64,000 bases of DNA. It comes from an uncultured Alphaproteobacteria bacterium (GTDB lineage Bacteria; Pseudomonadota; Alphaproteobacteria; Geminicoccales; Geminicoccaceae). Shown here piece by piece: positions 1 to 11,402 of the stretch; the stretch's first letter is position 1; every line of letters begins with the position of its first letter. The notes under the pieces are model-generated. The model saw nothing but the letters and a program-made list of their open reading frames with translations. It was not told the origin of the DNA and did not search any database. A program made the position numbers and the translations under genes. The DNA lies in the NCBI GenBank assembly GCA_937995535.1, contig CALKJU010000040.1, positions 1-64,000 of the forward strand, read 5' to 3'.

Positions 1-140
1 GACCACATGCGGCAGCCGCCAAGCGACGGCCCGAGATTGGTGTTGTGGATGGCGATGATCGACCGGAGACCGGAGCCGCGGTCGAAGAAATGGGAGACAT
101 GTTCGTGATCGTCAAAGTCCGGATGGTCGAAGACGGCCAT
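1..140 (-). CDS. Glu/Leu/Phe/Val dehydrogenase family protein (partial, N-terminus only)
   Basis: Only the first 46 codons are in the window; the gene runs off the left edge. The translation starts [13 protein letters not shown] and reaches the glycine-rich segment [12 protein letters not shown], the start of the substrate-binding domain of the amino-acid dehydrogenase family that includes leucine dehydrogenase. Members oxidatively deaminate an amino acid with NAD+. The short N-terminus resembles leucine/valine-type enzymes more than the longer glutamate dehydrogenases, but the specificity loop and the catalytic lysines lie outside the window. The ATG at 140-138 is the only sensible start. 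The 197-bp gap to the next gene must hold its promoter. Confidence 0.8.
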   Translation of the reverse strand, partial: MAVFDHPDFDDHEHVSHFFDRGSGLRSIIAIHNTNLGPSLGGCRMW

Positions 141-337
141 GACCTTTGCCCTCGCATGCGCAGATTGTACTGGAGGGTTGCGTAACCCCGCGGCGAAGTA
201 TCGGGTCGCGCGGAAACCATTGCAACCGGCCTGTACCGCGCGCTCGAAATTCACAACAAAGGGTCGCTTGGACCGGCCCAAAGGACCGGATGCATCAACA
301 GCGCCTCGGCTACGGGAAATATTTTTTTCCGCCGTGT

Positions 338-1516
338 TCAGGCGATGGTGCCGGCGACCGCTTTTTCCAGAAGAGTCTCGAGCGCGGGCACGTCCAGCGG
401 GATCGGGTTTTCCGGCGCGGTGGGATCGCGCGCCGCCATCTTGGCGATCTCCGCGATCCGGTCCGCCGGCATGCCGATATCGGCAAGCGTATGCGGGATG
501 CCGATCTCCTCGCGCAGCGCCAGCACCCAGTTCAGCACTGCGTCGAAGCTCGCCTCCGGCAGCGCCAGGTATCGCGCCAGGCGCACCATCTTCTCCTCGA
601 TGGCGGGCCGGTTGAACTGCAGCACATAGGGCATGACGACCGCGTTGGTGAGGCCGTGATGGGTGTCGTAGACGGCGCCGACCGGGTGGCTGAGGCTGTG
701 GATCGCGCCAAGCCCCTTCTGGAAGGCGGTGGCGCCCATGGCCGAGGCGACCAGCATCCGGCCGCGCGCGGCGAGGTCCGAGCCGGTCCGCACGGCGGTC
801 GGCAGAGCCTCCTTGACCAGCCGCATGCCCTCGACGGCGATCCCTTCGGCCATCGGATGGAAGCTCGGCGCCAGATAGGCCTCGAGGCAGTGCGCCAGCG
901 CATCCATGCCGGTGGCGGCGGTGAGCCGGGGCGGCAGGCCGACCGTGAGCTCGGGGTCGAGGATCGCCGTCCTCGGCATCATCAGCGGGTGAAAGATGAT
1001 CTTCTTGGTGTGCGTCGCCTCGTCGGTGATCACTCCGGCGCGTCCGACCTCGCTGCCGGTCCCGGCGGTGGTCGGCACCGCGACGATCGGCAGGATGCCG
1101 GCGGGATCGGCCCGCTTCCACCAGTCGCCGACATCCTCGAAGTCCCACATCGGGCGCGTCTGGCCGGCCATGAAGGCGATCACCTTGCCGGCGTCGAGCC
1201 CGCTGCCGCCGCCGACCGCGACGACACCGTCGTGCCGCCCCTCGCGGAGCACGGCGAGTCCGGCCTCGACGTTGGCCGCGACCGGATTCGATTTCACATC
1301 GCCGAACAGCCCCGGTTCCAGCTCGCCTTCGCGGAGGATCGCCAGCACCCCGGCGATCAGCTCGCTTCGGGCGAGGCCGGCGTCCGTCACGACCAGCGGC
1401 CGGCGCATCCCGGCGCTGGCGCAGGCGCGCGGCAGCTTGCGGGCCGAGCCGGCGCCGAACAGCACCGTCGTCGGGTAGTTCCAGGTCGTCTGCAGGGTCC
1501 AGAGATCGGTCGGCAC
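338..1516 (-). CDS. Iron-containing alcohol dehydrogenase (type III)
   Basis: 392-residue cytoplasmic oxidoreductase that interconverts an alcohol and an aldehyde or ketone with NAD(P). It has the family layout: an N-terminal Rossmann-like domain with GGGSGLD (102-108) and PTTAGTGSE (148-156), then an all-helical domain carrying the metal ligands Asp205 and His209 (in [12 protein letters not shown]), His273 and His287. All four ligands are present and the length is normal, so it should be active. Substrate is not readable; butanol-dehydrogenase-like and maleylacetate-reductase-like members both exist. It starts at GTG 1516 with AGGA a few bases upstream. It lies downstream of the copper operon on the same strand with a 97-bp gap that contains a hairpin. 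Confidence 0.9.
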   Translation of the reverse strand: MPTDLWTLQTTWNYPTTVLFGAGSARKLPRACASAGMRRPLVVTDAGLARSELIAGVLAILREGELEPGLFGDVKSNPVAANVEAGLAVLREGRHDGVVAVGGGSGLDAGKVIAFMAGQTRPMWDFEDVGDWWKRADPAGILPIVAVPTTAGTGSEVGRAGVITDEATHTKKIIFHPLMMPRTAILDPELTVGLPPRLTAATGMDALAHCLEAYLAPSFHPMAEGIAVEGMRLVKEALPTAVRTGSDLAARGRMLVASAMGATAFQKGLGAIHSLSHPVGAVYDTHHGLTNAVVMPYVLQFNRPAIEEKMVRLARYLALPEASFDAVLNWVLALREEIGIPHTLADIGMPADRIAEIAKMAARDPTAPENPIPLDVPALETLLEKAVAGTIA

Positions 1517-1599
1517 GCGCGGTTCCTGGCAGCTGAGAGCCGCGGCTAGGTAGCGCAGCCCTCCGCCCGCCGCAAAGCGCCACGCGCGGCGCTGGTAGC

Positions 1600-1620
1600 C
1601 CGGTGATCGCGGATCACCGG
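1600..1620 (-). terminator. Hairpin at the end of copCD
   Basis: A perfect 9-bp inverted repeat, CCGGTGATC and GATCACCGG with a GCG loop, overlaps the copCD stop codon. On the minus strand it is not followed by a T tract, so it may be a weak terminator or an mRNA 3'-end stabiliser rather than a classic intrinsic terminator. Confidence 0.4.
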
Positions 1621-3200
1621 ATCTCCACCTGCCCTTCCAGGATCACCTTGGTGAAGTCGTCGATCAGCACGTCGAGGCGCAGCGACCAGGGCCCCGACAC
1701 CGGGAGGAGCGCCGCCGGTGCCAGGTACAGGCCGGGCGCGACCCGGCCGATCTCGTAGATGACCGGCTCGATTCCGGCCTCGGGCAGCGCCAGCCGCAGC
1801 CGCACCTCCCGGGCGTCGCGCGGAAGACCGCCGGCATCTTCCAGGCTCACCTCGATCTGGTTGGCACCGGCCTGACCGGGGACCGCTACGAGCACGGCGC
1901 GCAGACCTTCGCCGGCGAGCGTCGCCACGGCCGAGGTCGGGAGCGGCACCGCGCGGGGCGGCGGCGACAGGGGGAAGCTCGCGGTCACACCCAGCACACC
2001 CAGGACCAGGGCGAGATCGACGACCAAGGTCGTGCGCATCCGGCAGCCGAACAGGCGCCCAGCCACCAGGGCCGGGGTCAACCAGAAGCGGTTGACGACG
2101 GCGATCGCGAGCAGCCCGCCGACCAGCGCCAGCTTGGCCACGAGGCGTCGCCCCCAGTCCGAGAGCCAGAGCGCGGACCAGTCGCCCCCGAGCTGGATCA
2201 CGCTCAGCGTGCCGCCGGCCAGGGTCAGCGCCAGGACCGCCGGGAGGGCGGCGCGGCTGAAGCGCTGGACGACGGCAACCGCGCCGTCGCGCTCGAGCCC
2301 CAGCGCCAGCAGCAGCGGCAGCAGGGAGCCGGCCCAGAAGGCCGCGGCGAGCACGTGCAGCCCGAGGGCTGGCCCGGCCAGCCAGCGCGGCGGCGCGGTC
2401 GCCGCATGGCCGGTCAGAGCGAAGGAGGCGACGACCAGGAGCGCCGCGATCGCTCGCCAGCCGCTGGCGGACGGCGCGAGCAGCAGGAGCAGGCCGAGCG
2501 CCAGCACGGCCACTGCCGTGGCTGGTCCCAGGCTCGTATCGAGCGCAAGCGGCCAGGGCCAAGCCTGCAGCAGATCCGCCACGGTGCCGCCGCCGAGCTC
2601 GACCCCGGCGAGGCCGAGCCGCACCGTGGCGGCGACGATCGCAGCAGCGGCGAACCAGCCCCCGAGGCGCGCGCAGAGGCGCGCGAGCGGTGGCGGTGGG
2701 CGTGTGGCGAGAACGAACAGCACCGCGCCGGCTGCTCCCAGTGCCGTGGTGAAGAAGGCGAGCCGTGCCGCCACGCCGAGCAGCCGGACCGGCGCGTCGT
2801 CGGCCGCACCGCTATCGGCAGCGGGCTCCACCGCCGTACCGATCCCGAAGCGCAGGCTGGCCCCGACTGGATGCCCGTCAGTAGACACGACGCGATAGGA
2901 CAGCAGGTAGGCCCCCGCCCGTAGCGGCGTCGACGGGCGGATGACGATCCGCTCGCCCTCCGAGTCGATCGCAAGATCGGGGACGCTCGCGCCGGCATCA
3001 TCGAGGAGCCGCAAGGCGATCACCGCCACCGGTTCGTTGAAGCGGAGACGCAGCTCGGCCGGCGGCTGCGGCAGGCTCGCGCCGTCGGCCGGCTGCGCCT
3101 CGACCAGCACGGCATGCGCAGCAGCGCCGGAAGCCAGCAGCACGGCCACCAGCGTCCAGGCGCCGAGCGCGGCGCCGATGATCGTCCACCATCGCCGCAT
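1614..3200 (-). CDS. CopC-CopD fusion, copper resistance/uptake membrane protein
   Basis: 528 residues. The start is ATG 3200 (MRRWWTIIGAAL); the longer open frame upstream lacks a signal sequence. A signal peptide (about 1-28) ends at GAAA|HAVL, leaving His29 as the mature N-terminus, the first copper ligand of CopC-type domains. The second site is DGH at 108-110. The CopC beta-sandwich covers about 29-122, followed by roughly eight hydrophobic segments (about 145-445) of the CopD permease domain, then a soluble C-terminal beta domain. Fused CopCD proteins are thought to bind periplasmic Cu and move it across the inner membrane. It is last in a co-directional operon with DUF1775 and DUF2946 genes (38-bp gap). 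Confidence 0.9.
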   Translation of the reverse strand: MRRWWTIIGAALGAWTLVAVLLASGAAAHAVLVEAQPADGASLPQPPAELRLRFNEPVAVIALRLLDDAGASVPDLAIDSEGERIVIRPSTPLRAGAYLLSYRVVSTDGHPVGASLRFGIGTAVEPAADSGAADDAPVRLLGVAARLAFFTTALGAAGAVLFVLATRPPPPLARLCARLGGWFAAAAIVAATVRLGLAGVELGGGTVADLLQAWPWPLALDTSLGPATAVAVLALGLLLLLAPSASGWRAIAALLVVASFALTGHAATAPPRWLAGPALGLHVLAAAFWAGSLLPLLLALGLERDGAVAVVQRFSRAALPAVLALTLAGGTLSVIQLGGDWSALWLSDWGRRLVAKLALVGGLLAIAVVNRFWLTPALVAGRLFGCRMRTTLVVDLALVLGVLGVTASFPLSPPPRAVPLPTSAVATLAGEGLRAVLVAVPGQAGANQIEVSLEDAGGLPRDAREVRLRLALPEAGIEPVIYEIGRVAPGLYLAPAALLPVSGPWSLRLDVLIDDFTKVILEGQVEIR

Positions 3201-3238
3201 GGGCGAACGGGGAGGCCTGACGGCCTCCCCTTCGGCGG

Positions 3239-3775
3239 TCAGTGGCCGCCAGGTTGCTCGACGATCTTCAGCCCGGGTGCCGGCTCCTCGTAGTCGTGCG
3301 CGCTCTTCCCCTCGGCCGGAATCTCGATCCAGCGGTGAGCGAGCCCGTCGGCGCACTCCTGGACGACCGGGAAGTAGACCATGGTGCCCGGCTCGAAGGC
3401 GGTGAGGCGCGCCCGGAAGACGAACTCGTCGTACCACTCGTCGGGCAGCTCGCCGCCGGACCAGATCACCTCGACCACGCCCTCGCTGAGCTGCGATCCG
3501 AAGTATTCGTACGACCTCTCATATTTATCCTTCACGGTGGTGAGCTGCCAGCCTGGCTTCGGCATCGGCTTGGCGGCGATCACGCCTTCGGGAACCCTGA
3601 CCCGCACGGCGATGGTCGGCTTGCCTTCGCAGCCGTGAGGCACCCGCAGCACCGCCTTGTACATGGAGTTGGCCGGGGCCTCGGCGGTCTCGAGGGTGGC
3701 GTGCGCGGCGGCGTCGCCGGCGGCGAGCAGGGCGAGCGCAACGAGCCCCGATGCGAACGGAGTGATCCTGGACAT
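3239..3775 (-). CDS. YcnI-like DUF1775 copper-binding protein
   Basis: 178-residue exported protein. The signal peptide (about 1-24) ends in GDAAA before HATLE; the resulting mature N-terminal His25 is the conserved copper ligand of YcnI (monohistidine brace, family knowledge). The rest is the DUF1775 beta-sandwich with conserved RVPHGC and GWQL segments. No C-terminal anchor is visible, so it is probably periplasmic. It lies between the DUF2946 gene and copCD on the minus strand, a common copper-handling trio. It probably hands Cu to the CopC domain of the neighbour. The start is ATG 3775; longer frame extensions upstream are arginine-rich shadow translation. Confidence 0.9.
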   Translation of the reverse strand: MSRITPFASGLVALALLAAGDAAAHATLETAEAPANSMYKAVLRVPHGCEGKPTIAVRVRVPEGVIAAKPMPKPGWQLTTVKDKYERSYEYFGSQLSEGVVEVIWSGGELPDEWYDEFVFRARLTAFEPGTMVYFPVVQECADGLAHRWIEIPAEGKSAHDYEEPAPGLKIVEQPGGH

Positions 3776-3852
3776 GGCTTGATCCTCGTCGGAGATGGAC
3801 GAAAGCATCCCGCCGCCTGATCGCGGCGGCGAAGGACGCGTCGATTGCGATC

Positions 3853-4254
3853 TCAGACGGGGCGGAGCGGTGGCGCGCGGCCCTGGGGGCGCTGGTAGCG
3901 CGGCGTCGCCACTGGCGGCGACGGCGAAGGCCACAGGTCGGCCACGCGCACAGCGCCGCGGAGCGGAAACACCGCGACGGTCGGTGCCGGCAGCAGACCG
4001 CCCGCGTGGCGACCGAGACAGCAGAAGTCGCAACGGTGCTGTTGACCCTGCTGCTCCGGCGCGGCCGGGTCGAGGGCGATGCTGCGGAAGCCCTGCGGCG
4101 TGCAGATGACGAGCGTCTCGCCCGCGGCGAGGGGCTCGGTGGCCGTCGCGACCGGCAGCAGGAGCTGCCCCAGCAGGGCCAGGATCGCGAGGCAACGGCT
4201 CGCCACGGCCACCGCGGGCCGCTGCGTCCACCAAGATCGCCGGTGCCAGCGCAT
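3853..4254 (-). CDS. DUF2946 family protein
   Basis: 133 residues, with a basic N-terminus, one hydrophobic segment (about 17-38) acting as signal peptide or anchor, then the motif ICTPQG (about 50-55) and a Cys pair region CDFCC (about 74-78). This ICT...CxxC layout is typical of DUF2946, small exported proteins of unknown function that often sit beside copper or cobalt uptake genes. The C-terminal half is proline-rich. It is the first gene of the copper operon; its promoter should lie in the 139-bp divergent gap before the DUF3775 gene. Biochemical function is unknown; a metal-handling role is inferred from context. Confidence 0.75.
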   Translation of the reverse strand: MRWHRRSWWTQRPAVAVASRCLAILALLGQLLLPVATATEPLAAGETLVICTPQGFRSIALDPAAPEQQGQQHRCDFCCLGRHAGGLLPAPTVAVFPLRGAVRVADLWPSPSPPVATPRYQRPQGRAPPLRPV

Positions 4255-4393
4255 GGCTCCAGCCTAGCAGGGCGCTCGCGCTTGACCAGCCGCCCCTGCC
4301 CAGGCAACGGGGCTTGATCTGCCGCAACCGGCGTGCCGTGATCTCGGTTACGCTGGGCCCGTGATCATCCCCGCCGCGCCGGAGCCCGACGCC

Positions 4394-4780
4394 ATGCCGA
4401 CCATCGACCTCGACACTGTCTGCCGGATCGTCCTTCTGGCCCGCCAGTTCGACGCCAAGGTCGACGTGGTCGACCCCGATTCCGGCTCCAATCCCGGCGA
4501 CGACGAGATGCGCGAGGTGCTGGAGGACTTCGCCGACGACGCCACGGCCGAGGCGTTGCGCCAGGCGATCCGCGACCTCAACGTCGACGAGCAGATCGAG
4601 CTGGTGGCCCTGGCCTGGGTCGGGCGCGGCAGCTTCGCCGCCGAGGAATGGGACGAGGCGCTGGCCGAGGCGCGCCGCGCGCACAACGAGCGCACCGCCG
4701 AGTACCTGATGGGCCAGCCGATGCTGGGCGACCTGCTGGAGGAGGGCTTGGCCGCCTTCGACCTGAGCTGCGCGGACTAG
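4394..4780 (+). CDS. DUF3775 domain-containing protein
   Basis: 128-residue acidic, soluble protein of unknown function. The N-terminal segment [20 protein letters not shown] followed by a helical acidic region matches DUF3775, common in alphaproteobacteria. I chose ATG 4394 because GGAG sits 9 bases upstream and homologous proteins begin at this segment; a GTG at 4361 would add 11 residues. Its last codons overlap the end of rpe, which converges from the other strand (both stop codons within 4777-4780). It has no obvious functional link to either neighbour. Confidence 0.8.
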   Translation: MPTIDLDTVCRIVLLARQFDAKVDVVDPDSGSNPGDDEMREVLEDFADDATAEALRQAIRDLNVDEQIELVALAWVGRGSFAAEEWDEALAEARRAHNERTAEYLMGQPMLGDLLEEGLAAFDLSCAD

Positions 4781-5433
4781 GCCGCGGGCCGCAGTGCCGC
4801 GATCGCCGCGGCATAGTCCGGCTTGCCGAAGATCGCCGACCCGGCGACGAGGGTGTCGGCGCCGGCGGCGGTGACGATGGGGGCGGTCTCCGCCGTGATC
4901 CCACCGTCGACTTCGATGCGGATCGGCCGTCCGCCGAGGAGCGCCCGGAGGCGGCGGATCTTCTCCGCCGCCTCGGGGATGAACTTCTGCCCGCCGAAGC
5001 CCGGATTGACGCTCATCACCAGGACGAGGTCGAGCTTGTCGAGGACGTGCTCGATCGCCGTGACCGGAGTCGCCGGGCATAGTGACACCCCGGCCTGCTT
5101 GCCGAGCGCCTTGATCGCCTGCAGCGAGCGGTCGAGATGCGGGCCGGCTTCGGCGTGCACGGTGATCAGGTCGGCGCCGGCGGCGGCGAACGCGGCGAGG
5201 TAGGGATCGGCCGGCGCGATCATCAGATGGCAGTCGAACAGCTTGCGCGAGACGCCGCGCACCGCCTTGATGATGTCCGGGCCGAAGCTGATGTTCGGCA
5301 CGAAGTGCCCATCCATCACGTCGAGGTGGATCCAGTCGGCGCCGGCCACGTCGACCGCGCGCACCTCCTCGCCCAGCCGCGCGAAATCGGCGGCGAGGAT
5401 CGACGGTGCCACGACCAGGGGGAGCGGGCTCAT
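4777..5433 (-). CDS. rpe: Ribulose-phosphate 3-epimerase
   Basis: 218-residue TIM barrel that interconverts ribulose 5-phosphate and xylulose 5-phosphate, regenerating RuBP precursors. Signature segments are APSILAADF (about 9-17), [12 protein letters not shown] (about 36-47), [10 protein letters not shown] and EVDGGI, which carry the metal and phosphate ligands. Length is standard. It is the last gene of the cbb operon: its ATG overlaps the cbbX stop codon (ATGA), so translation is coupled. A cbbE copy is a common member of such operons. It ends convergently with the DUF3775 gene. Confidence 0.96.
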   Translation of the reverse strand: MSPLPLVVAPSILAADFARLGEEVRAVDVAGADWIHLDVMDGHFVPNISFGPDIIKAVRGVSRKLFDCHLMIAPADPYLAAFAAAGADLITVHAEAGPHLDRSLQAIKALGKQAGVSLCPATPVTAIEHVLDKLDLVLVMSVNPGFGGQKFIPEAAEKIRRLRALLGGRPIRIEVDGGITAETAPIVTAAGADTLVAGSAIFGKPDYAAAIAALRPAA

Positions 5434-6359
5434 GCGGCGGCCGGCCGATCGCCGGCGAGCACGCGGCTGGCGCGGATCTCGTCGGCCTCGATGGTGACCA
5501 GATCGTCGGCGGTCAGCTTGCGGTCGCGCGCCTCGAACAGGCGCACCGCCTGCCGAAGGCGGGCACGGTCGAGCGCGTTGCGGATCGAGCGGGCGTTGGC
5601 GAAGTGCGGCTGCGCCATCCGGGCGCGGATGTAGTCGGCCAGCGCCTCGCGCGCCGACGCGCTCAGGCGGTAGCTCTGCTCGGCCAGCATCCGTTCCGCG
5701 ATCTGCAGCAGCTCCTCGGCCGTGTAGTCGGGGAAGTCGATGTGATGCGCGATGCGCGAGCGGAAACCCGGGTTGGCGGTGAAGAATCGTTCCATCCGCT
5801 CGGCGTAACCGGCCAGGATCACGACCAGGTCGTCGCGCTTGCTCTCCATCACCTGGAGCAGGATCTCGATCGATTCCTGCCCGTAGTCGCGCTCGTTCTC
5901 CGGGCGGTAGAGGTAGTAGGCCTCGTCGATGAACAGCACGCCGCCCATCGCCCGCTTGAGCACCTCCTTGGTCTTGGGTGCGGTGTGCCCGATGTACTGG
6001 CCGACCAGATCGTCACGGGTCACCGAGACGAGGTGATTGCTGCGGATATAGCCAAGGCGGTGGAGGATGTCCGCCATCCGCAGCGCCACCGTGGTCTTGC
6101 CGGTGCCGGGATTGCCGGTGAAGGACATGTGCAGGGTCGGCGGCGCCGCACTGACCCCCAGCTCCTTGCGCACCCGCTCGACGAGCAGCAGGGCCGCGAT
6201 CTCGCGGATCCGCCGCTTGACCGGCAGGAGCCCGACCAGCTCGCGGTCGAGCTGGTCGAGGATCGCACCAACCCCGGAGGCGGCGTAGGCGCCGGCGAGG
6301 TCGACGCTCAGGGCGCCATCGACCGGGAGCGTCACGACCCGCTCACGAGTAGCGCTCAC
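5430..6359 (-). CDS. cbbX: RuBisCO activase CbbX (AAA+)
   Basis: About 309 residues. It is an AAA+ hexamer that removes inhibitory sugar phosphates from red-type RuBisCO by pulling on the CbbL C-terminus. Visible are Walker A GNPGTGKT (about 82-89), pore-loop segment [11 protein letters not shown], Walker [12 protein letters not shown] (about 145) and the sensor region [14 protein letters not shown]. Start is uncertain: GTG 6359 overlaps cbbS by 17 bases and gives the usual family length; GTG 6335 and ATG 6386 are alternatives. The presence of cbbX downstream of cbbLS is diagnostic of form IC RuBisCO. It overlaps rpe by 4 bases. Confidence 0.93.
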   Translation of the reverse strand: MSATRERVVTLPVDGALSVDLAGAYAASGVGAILDQLDRELVGLLPVKRRIREIAALLLVERVRKELGVSAAPPTLHMSFTGNPGTGKTTVALRMADILHRLGYIRSNHLVSVTRDDLVGQYIGHTAPKTKEVLKRAMGGVLFIDEAYYLYRPENERDYGQESIEILLQVMESKRDDLVVILAGYAERMERFFTANPGFRSRIAHHIDFPDYTAEELLQIAERMLAEQSYRLSASAREALADYIRARMAQPHFANARSIRNALDRARLRQAVRLFEARDRKLTADDLVTIEADEIRASRVLAGDRPAAA

Positions 6360-6762
6360 CGACCGGACGGTCGGTGGCGTAGGCATGGGTCGTATAGCGG
6401 ATGCCACGGCCGGCCGTCTCCTGGCGCTCCAGCGCGAACCCGGGCTCCTCCGCGGGGCGATGGACGATGAACGACAGCCGGAGCGACTCCCAGCCCGGGC
6501 TCGCATCGAACGCCGAGAGCCGGATATAGCCGTTGGCATACACCTTGCGGCACTGCTCAAGCTCGTACATGACGGGGGCCGGATCCTTCAGGTCGAACAT
6601 CGGCAGCCCCCACATCTCCCAATAGGTGTTGCGCGGGTGCGGGTCGTCGGTGAACTCGAGGTTCACCGCCCAGCCCTTGGCGATGCAGTAGGCGACCTGC
6701 TTGCGGATCTGCTCGTCGGTGAGGTCCGGCAGGAAGGAGAAGGTGCCCTGGGTCAGGCGCAT
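6343..6762 (-). CDS. cbbS: RuBisCO small subunit, form IC
   Basis: 139 residues starting [19 protein letters not shown], the red-type small-subunit N-terminus. The long C-terminal extension (about 108-139) is characteristic of red-type small subunits, where it forms a beta-hairpin lining the central pore of the L8S8 holoenzyme. ATG 6762 is preferred over GTG 6771 because GGAG lies 8 bases upstream. It is 18 bp after cbbL and overlaps cbbX. Confidence 0.96.
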   Translation of the reverse strand: MRLTQGTFSFLPDLTDEQIRKQVAYCIAKGWAVNLEFTDDPHPRNTYWEMWGLPMFDLKDPAPVMYELEQCRKVYANGYIRLSAFDASPGWESLRLSFIVHRPAEEPGFALERQETAGRGIRYTTHAYATDRPVGERYS

Positions 6763-6780
6763 GATCGGCACTCCGCAGGC

Positions 6781-9355
<2,575 letters not shown>

Positions 9356-9378
9356 GGGACGGCTCCGTAGGATGTGGC

Positions 9379-10251
9379 TCAGCCGCGGCGCGCGCGCTCG
9401 ACGAGCCGGATGATCATCGGCGTGAGGATGAGCTGCATGGCGAGGTCCAGCTTGCCGCCCGGGATGACGATCGAGTTGGCCCGCGACATGAAGCTGTCGG
9501 GGATCATCTGGACGAGATAGGGGAAGTCGATGCCGCGCGGGTTCTTGAAGCGGATCACCACCATCGACTCGTCCGGGGTCGGGATCCATCGGGCGATGAA
9601 CGGGTTCGAGGTGTCGACCGTCGGCACGCGTTGGAAGTTGATGTCGGTCTGGGTGAACTGCGGGCAGATGTAGTGGATGTAGTCGGGCATCCGGCGGAGG
9701 ATCGTGTCGGTCACCGCCTCGGTCGAGTAGCCGCGGGTCGCCTTGTCACGATGGATCTTCTGGATCCACTCGAGGTTGATCACTGGCACCACGCCGATCT
9801 TGACGTCGGCCCAGCGGGCGACGTCGATCTCGTCCGTGACGACCGCGCCGTGCAGGCCCTCATAGAAGAGCAGGTCGGTGCCCTCGGGGAACGGCTCCCA
9901 GGGCGTGAAGGCGCCCGGCGGCACGCCGTAGAGCTCGGCCTCGACAGGGTCGTGGACGTAATGGCGCGTCCGGCCTTGTCCGGTCTCGGCGTAACTGCGG
10001 AACGTCGCCTCGAGTTCCAGCAGAAGGTTCGCCTCCGGTCCGAAATGGCTGAAATGCGGGTTCCCGGAAGCCGCGGCCTCGGCCATCGCCCGGCGCATGC
10101 CCTCGCGGTCGTAGCGATGGAAGGCGTCGCCTTCGATCCACGCGGCGGAGATACCCTCGCGGCGGAAGATCTGGGCGAAGGTGTGCTTGATGGTAGTCGT
10201 GCCGGCGCCCGAGGAGCCGGTGACCGAGATGATCGGATGACGCACGGACAT
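9379..10251 (-). CDS. cbbP: Phosphoribulokinase
   Basis: 290-residue proteobacterial-type phosphoribulokinase, which makes the RuBisCO substrate RuBP from ribulose 5-phosphate and ATP. The P-loop is GSSGAGTT (12-19); [10 protein letters not shown] carries the catalytic Asp, and YEGLHGAVV and [12 protein letters not shown] are conserved substrate/allosteric segments. This short form (about 290 residues) is the octameric, NADH-activated bacterial type (family knowledge). It starts 8 bp after cbbF. With RuBisCO it makes the Calvin cycle functional. Confidence 0.97.
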   Translation of the reverse strand: MSVRHPIISVTGSSGAGTTTIKHTFAQIFRREGISAAWIEGDAFHRYDREGMRRAMAEAAASGNPHFSHFGPEANLLLELEATFRSYAETGQGRTRHYVHDPVEAELYGVPPGAFTPWEPFPEGTDLLFYEGLHGAVVTDEIDVARWADVKIGVVPVINLEWIQKIHRDKATRGYSTEAVTDTILRRMPDYIHYICPQFTQTDINFQRVPTVDTSNPFIARWIPTPDESMVVIRFKNPRGIDFPYLVQMIPDSFMSRANSIVIPGGKLDLAMQLILTPMIIRLVERARRG

Positions 10252-10259
10252 GGCTCGCC

Positions 10260-11288
10260 TCAGGCCCGGAACAGGCCACGCTGGCCGAACAGCGGCGCCC
10301 GATGCGCCGCGAACGGGGGATCCTCGTGGTAGCGACGCACGCGCTCGACCTTGTCGCGCGAGCCGAAGACCAGCGGCGTCCGCTGGTGCGGGCTCTCGGG
10401 AACGAGGTCGAGAATGCGGCGTGTGCCGTCGGTCGCGGCGCCGCCCGCCTGCTCGGTGATCAACGCGATCGGGTTCGCCTCGTAGAGCAGGCGCAGCCGG
10501 CCCTGGCCGTAGCCGGGCCGCGCGTCGGCCGGGTAGAGGAACACGCCGCCGCGGACCAGGATGCGGAACGCCTCGGCGACCAGCGACGCGACCCAGCGCA
10601 TGTTGAAGTCGGCGCCCCTGGGCCCGTCGGCGCCGGCCACACAGTCGTCGACATAGGCGCGGATCGCCGGCGCCCAGTGGCGGTAGTTCGAGGCGTTCAC
10701 GGCATATTCGGGACGCCCCATGGGGATCGCCGCCGCGACCCGGGTGCGCACGAACTGCCCCGTGTCGCGGTCGAGGGTGAAGACGACCGTCCCGTCGCCC
10801 AGGGCCAGGACCAGCGCCGTGCAGGGGCCGTAGATGGCGAAGCCGGCCGCGAGCTGCGCTGAGCCGGGCAGGCGGAAGGCAGCCACGGGCTCACCGACCG
10901 GGGCGGGGAGAATGCCGAAGATCGTTCCCAGCGGCACGTTGGTGTCGATGTTGGACGAGCCGTCGAGAGGATCGATCGCCACCGCGAGCGGGGCGTCCGG
11001 CGCGAGGATCTCGGGCGCCGCGACCTCCTCCGACAGCATCGCCGCCACCGGCGCCTCGCGCAACGCCGCGGCCATCAACTCGTGGGCCTCCAGATCGAGG
11101 CGCGTCTGCGCGTCGCCGCCCCCGACGGAACCGGTGGCGGCGGTCATCACCCCCGCCAGCGGCCCGCGACCGATGAGATGCGAGAGCCGGGTACAGGCTG
11201 CCGCGAGACGCGCGACGGTGACGGCGACATCGGCGCGGCCGCCACGTCCTGCCACCCATGCGTCGAGCTCGTCCTGCAGCGTGATCAT
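10260..11288 (-). CDS. cbbF: Fructose-1,6-bisphosphatase class 1
   Basis: 342 residues. It hydrolyses fructose 1,6-bisphosphate (and possibly sedoheptulose 1,7-bisphosphate) in the Calvin cycle. The metal-binding motif DPLDGSSNID is at 106-115 and an upstream acidic ligand region LSEEVA at 85-90. The phosphate-binding tail segment NMRW and LLYEANPIALITEQAGG follow. It is the first gene of the operon; the ATG at 11288 faces cbbR across 114 bp. A longer open frame upstream is antisense to cbbR and was not used. Confidence 0.96.
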   Translation of the reverse strand: MITLQDELDAWVAGRGGRADVAVTVARLAAACTRLSHLIGRGPLAGVMTAATGSVGGGDAQTRLDLEAHELMAAALREAPVAAMLSEEVAAPEILAPDAPLAVAIDPLDGSSNIDTNVPLGTIFGILPAPVGEPVAAFRLPGSAQLAAGFAIYGPCTALVLALGDGTVVFTLDRDTGQFVRTRVAAAIPMGRPEYAVNASNYRHWAPAIRAYVDDCVAGADGPRGADFNMRWVASLVAEAFRILVRGGVFLYPADARPGYGQGRLRLLYEANPIALITEQAGGAATDGTRRILDLVPESPHQRTPLVFGSRDKVERVRRYHEDPPFAAHRAPLFGQRGLFRA

Positions 11289-11402
11289 CGTTGCCCAGCC
11301 TCCCGCCGAGTGCCCGGACCCGATCGGGCTTCCTGCGGCTTCGTGTGTGACAGTTTGTGGCACGGATTGCGGCTTGAGAAAATTTGAATTATCTTCGTAA
11401 GG
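11289..11402. promoter_or_regulatory. cbbR-cbb operon divergent control region with CbbR-type box
   Basis: This 114-bp gap separates the divergent cbbF and cbbR starts. The stretch 11371-11400 is AT-rich against a GC-rich background. TGA-N7-TGA at 11375-11387 fits the TNA-N7/8-TNA half-site pattern known for CbbR (a LysR-type T-N11-A motif). Its position 15 bp before the cbbR start suits autorepression and activation of the operon on the other strand. No confident sigma70 promoter could be picked by eye. Confidence 0.6.

Noticed and set aside
146-1549. 467-codon plus-strand ORF opposite the iron alcohol dehydrogenase
   Set aside because: Antisense shadow typical of high-GC DNA; the minus-strand protein has all family motifs.
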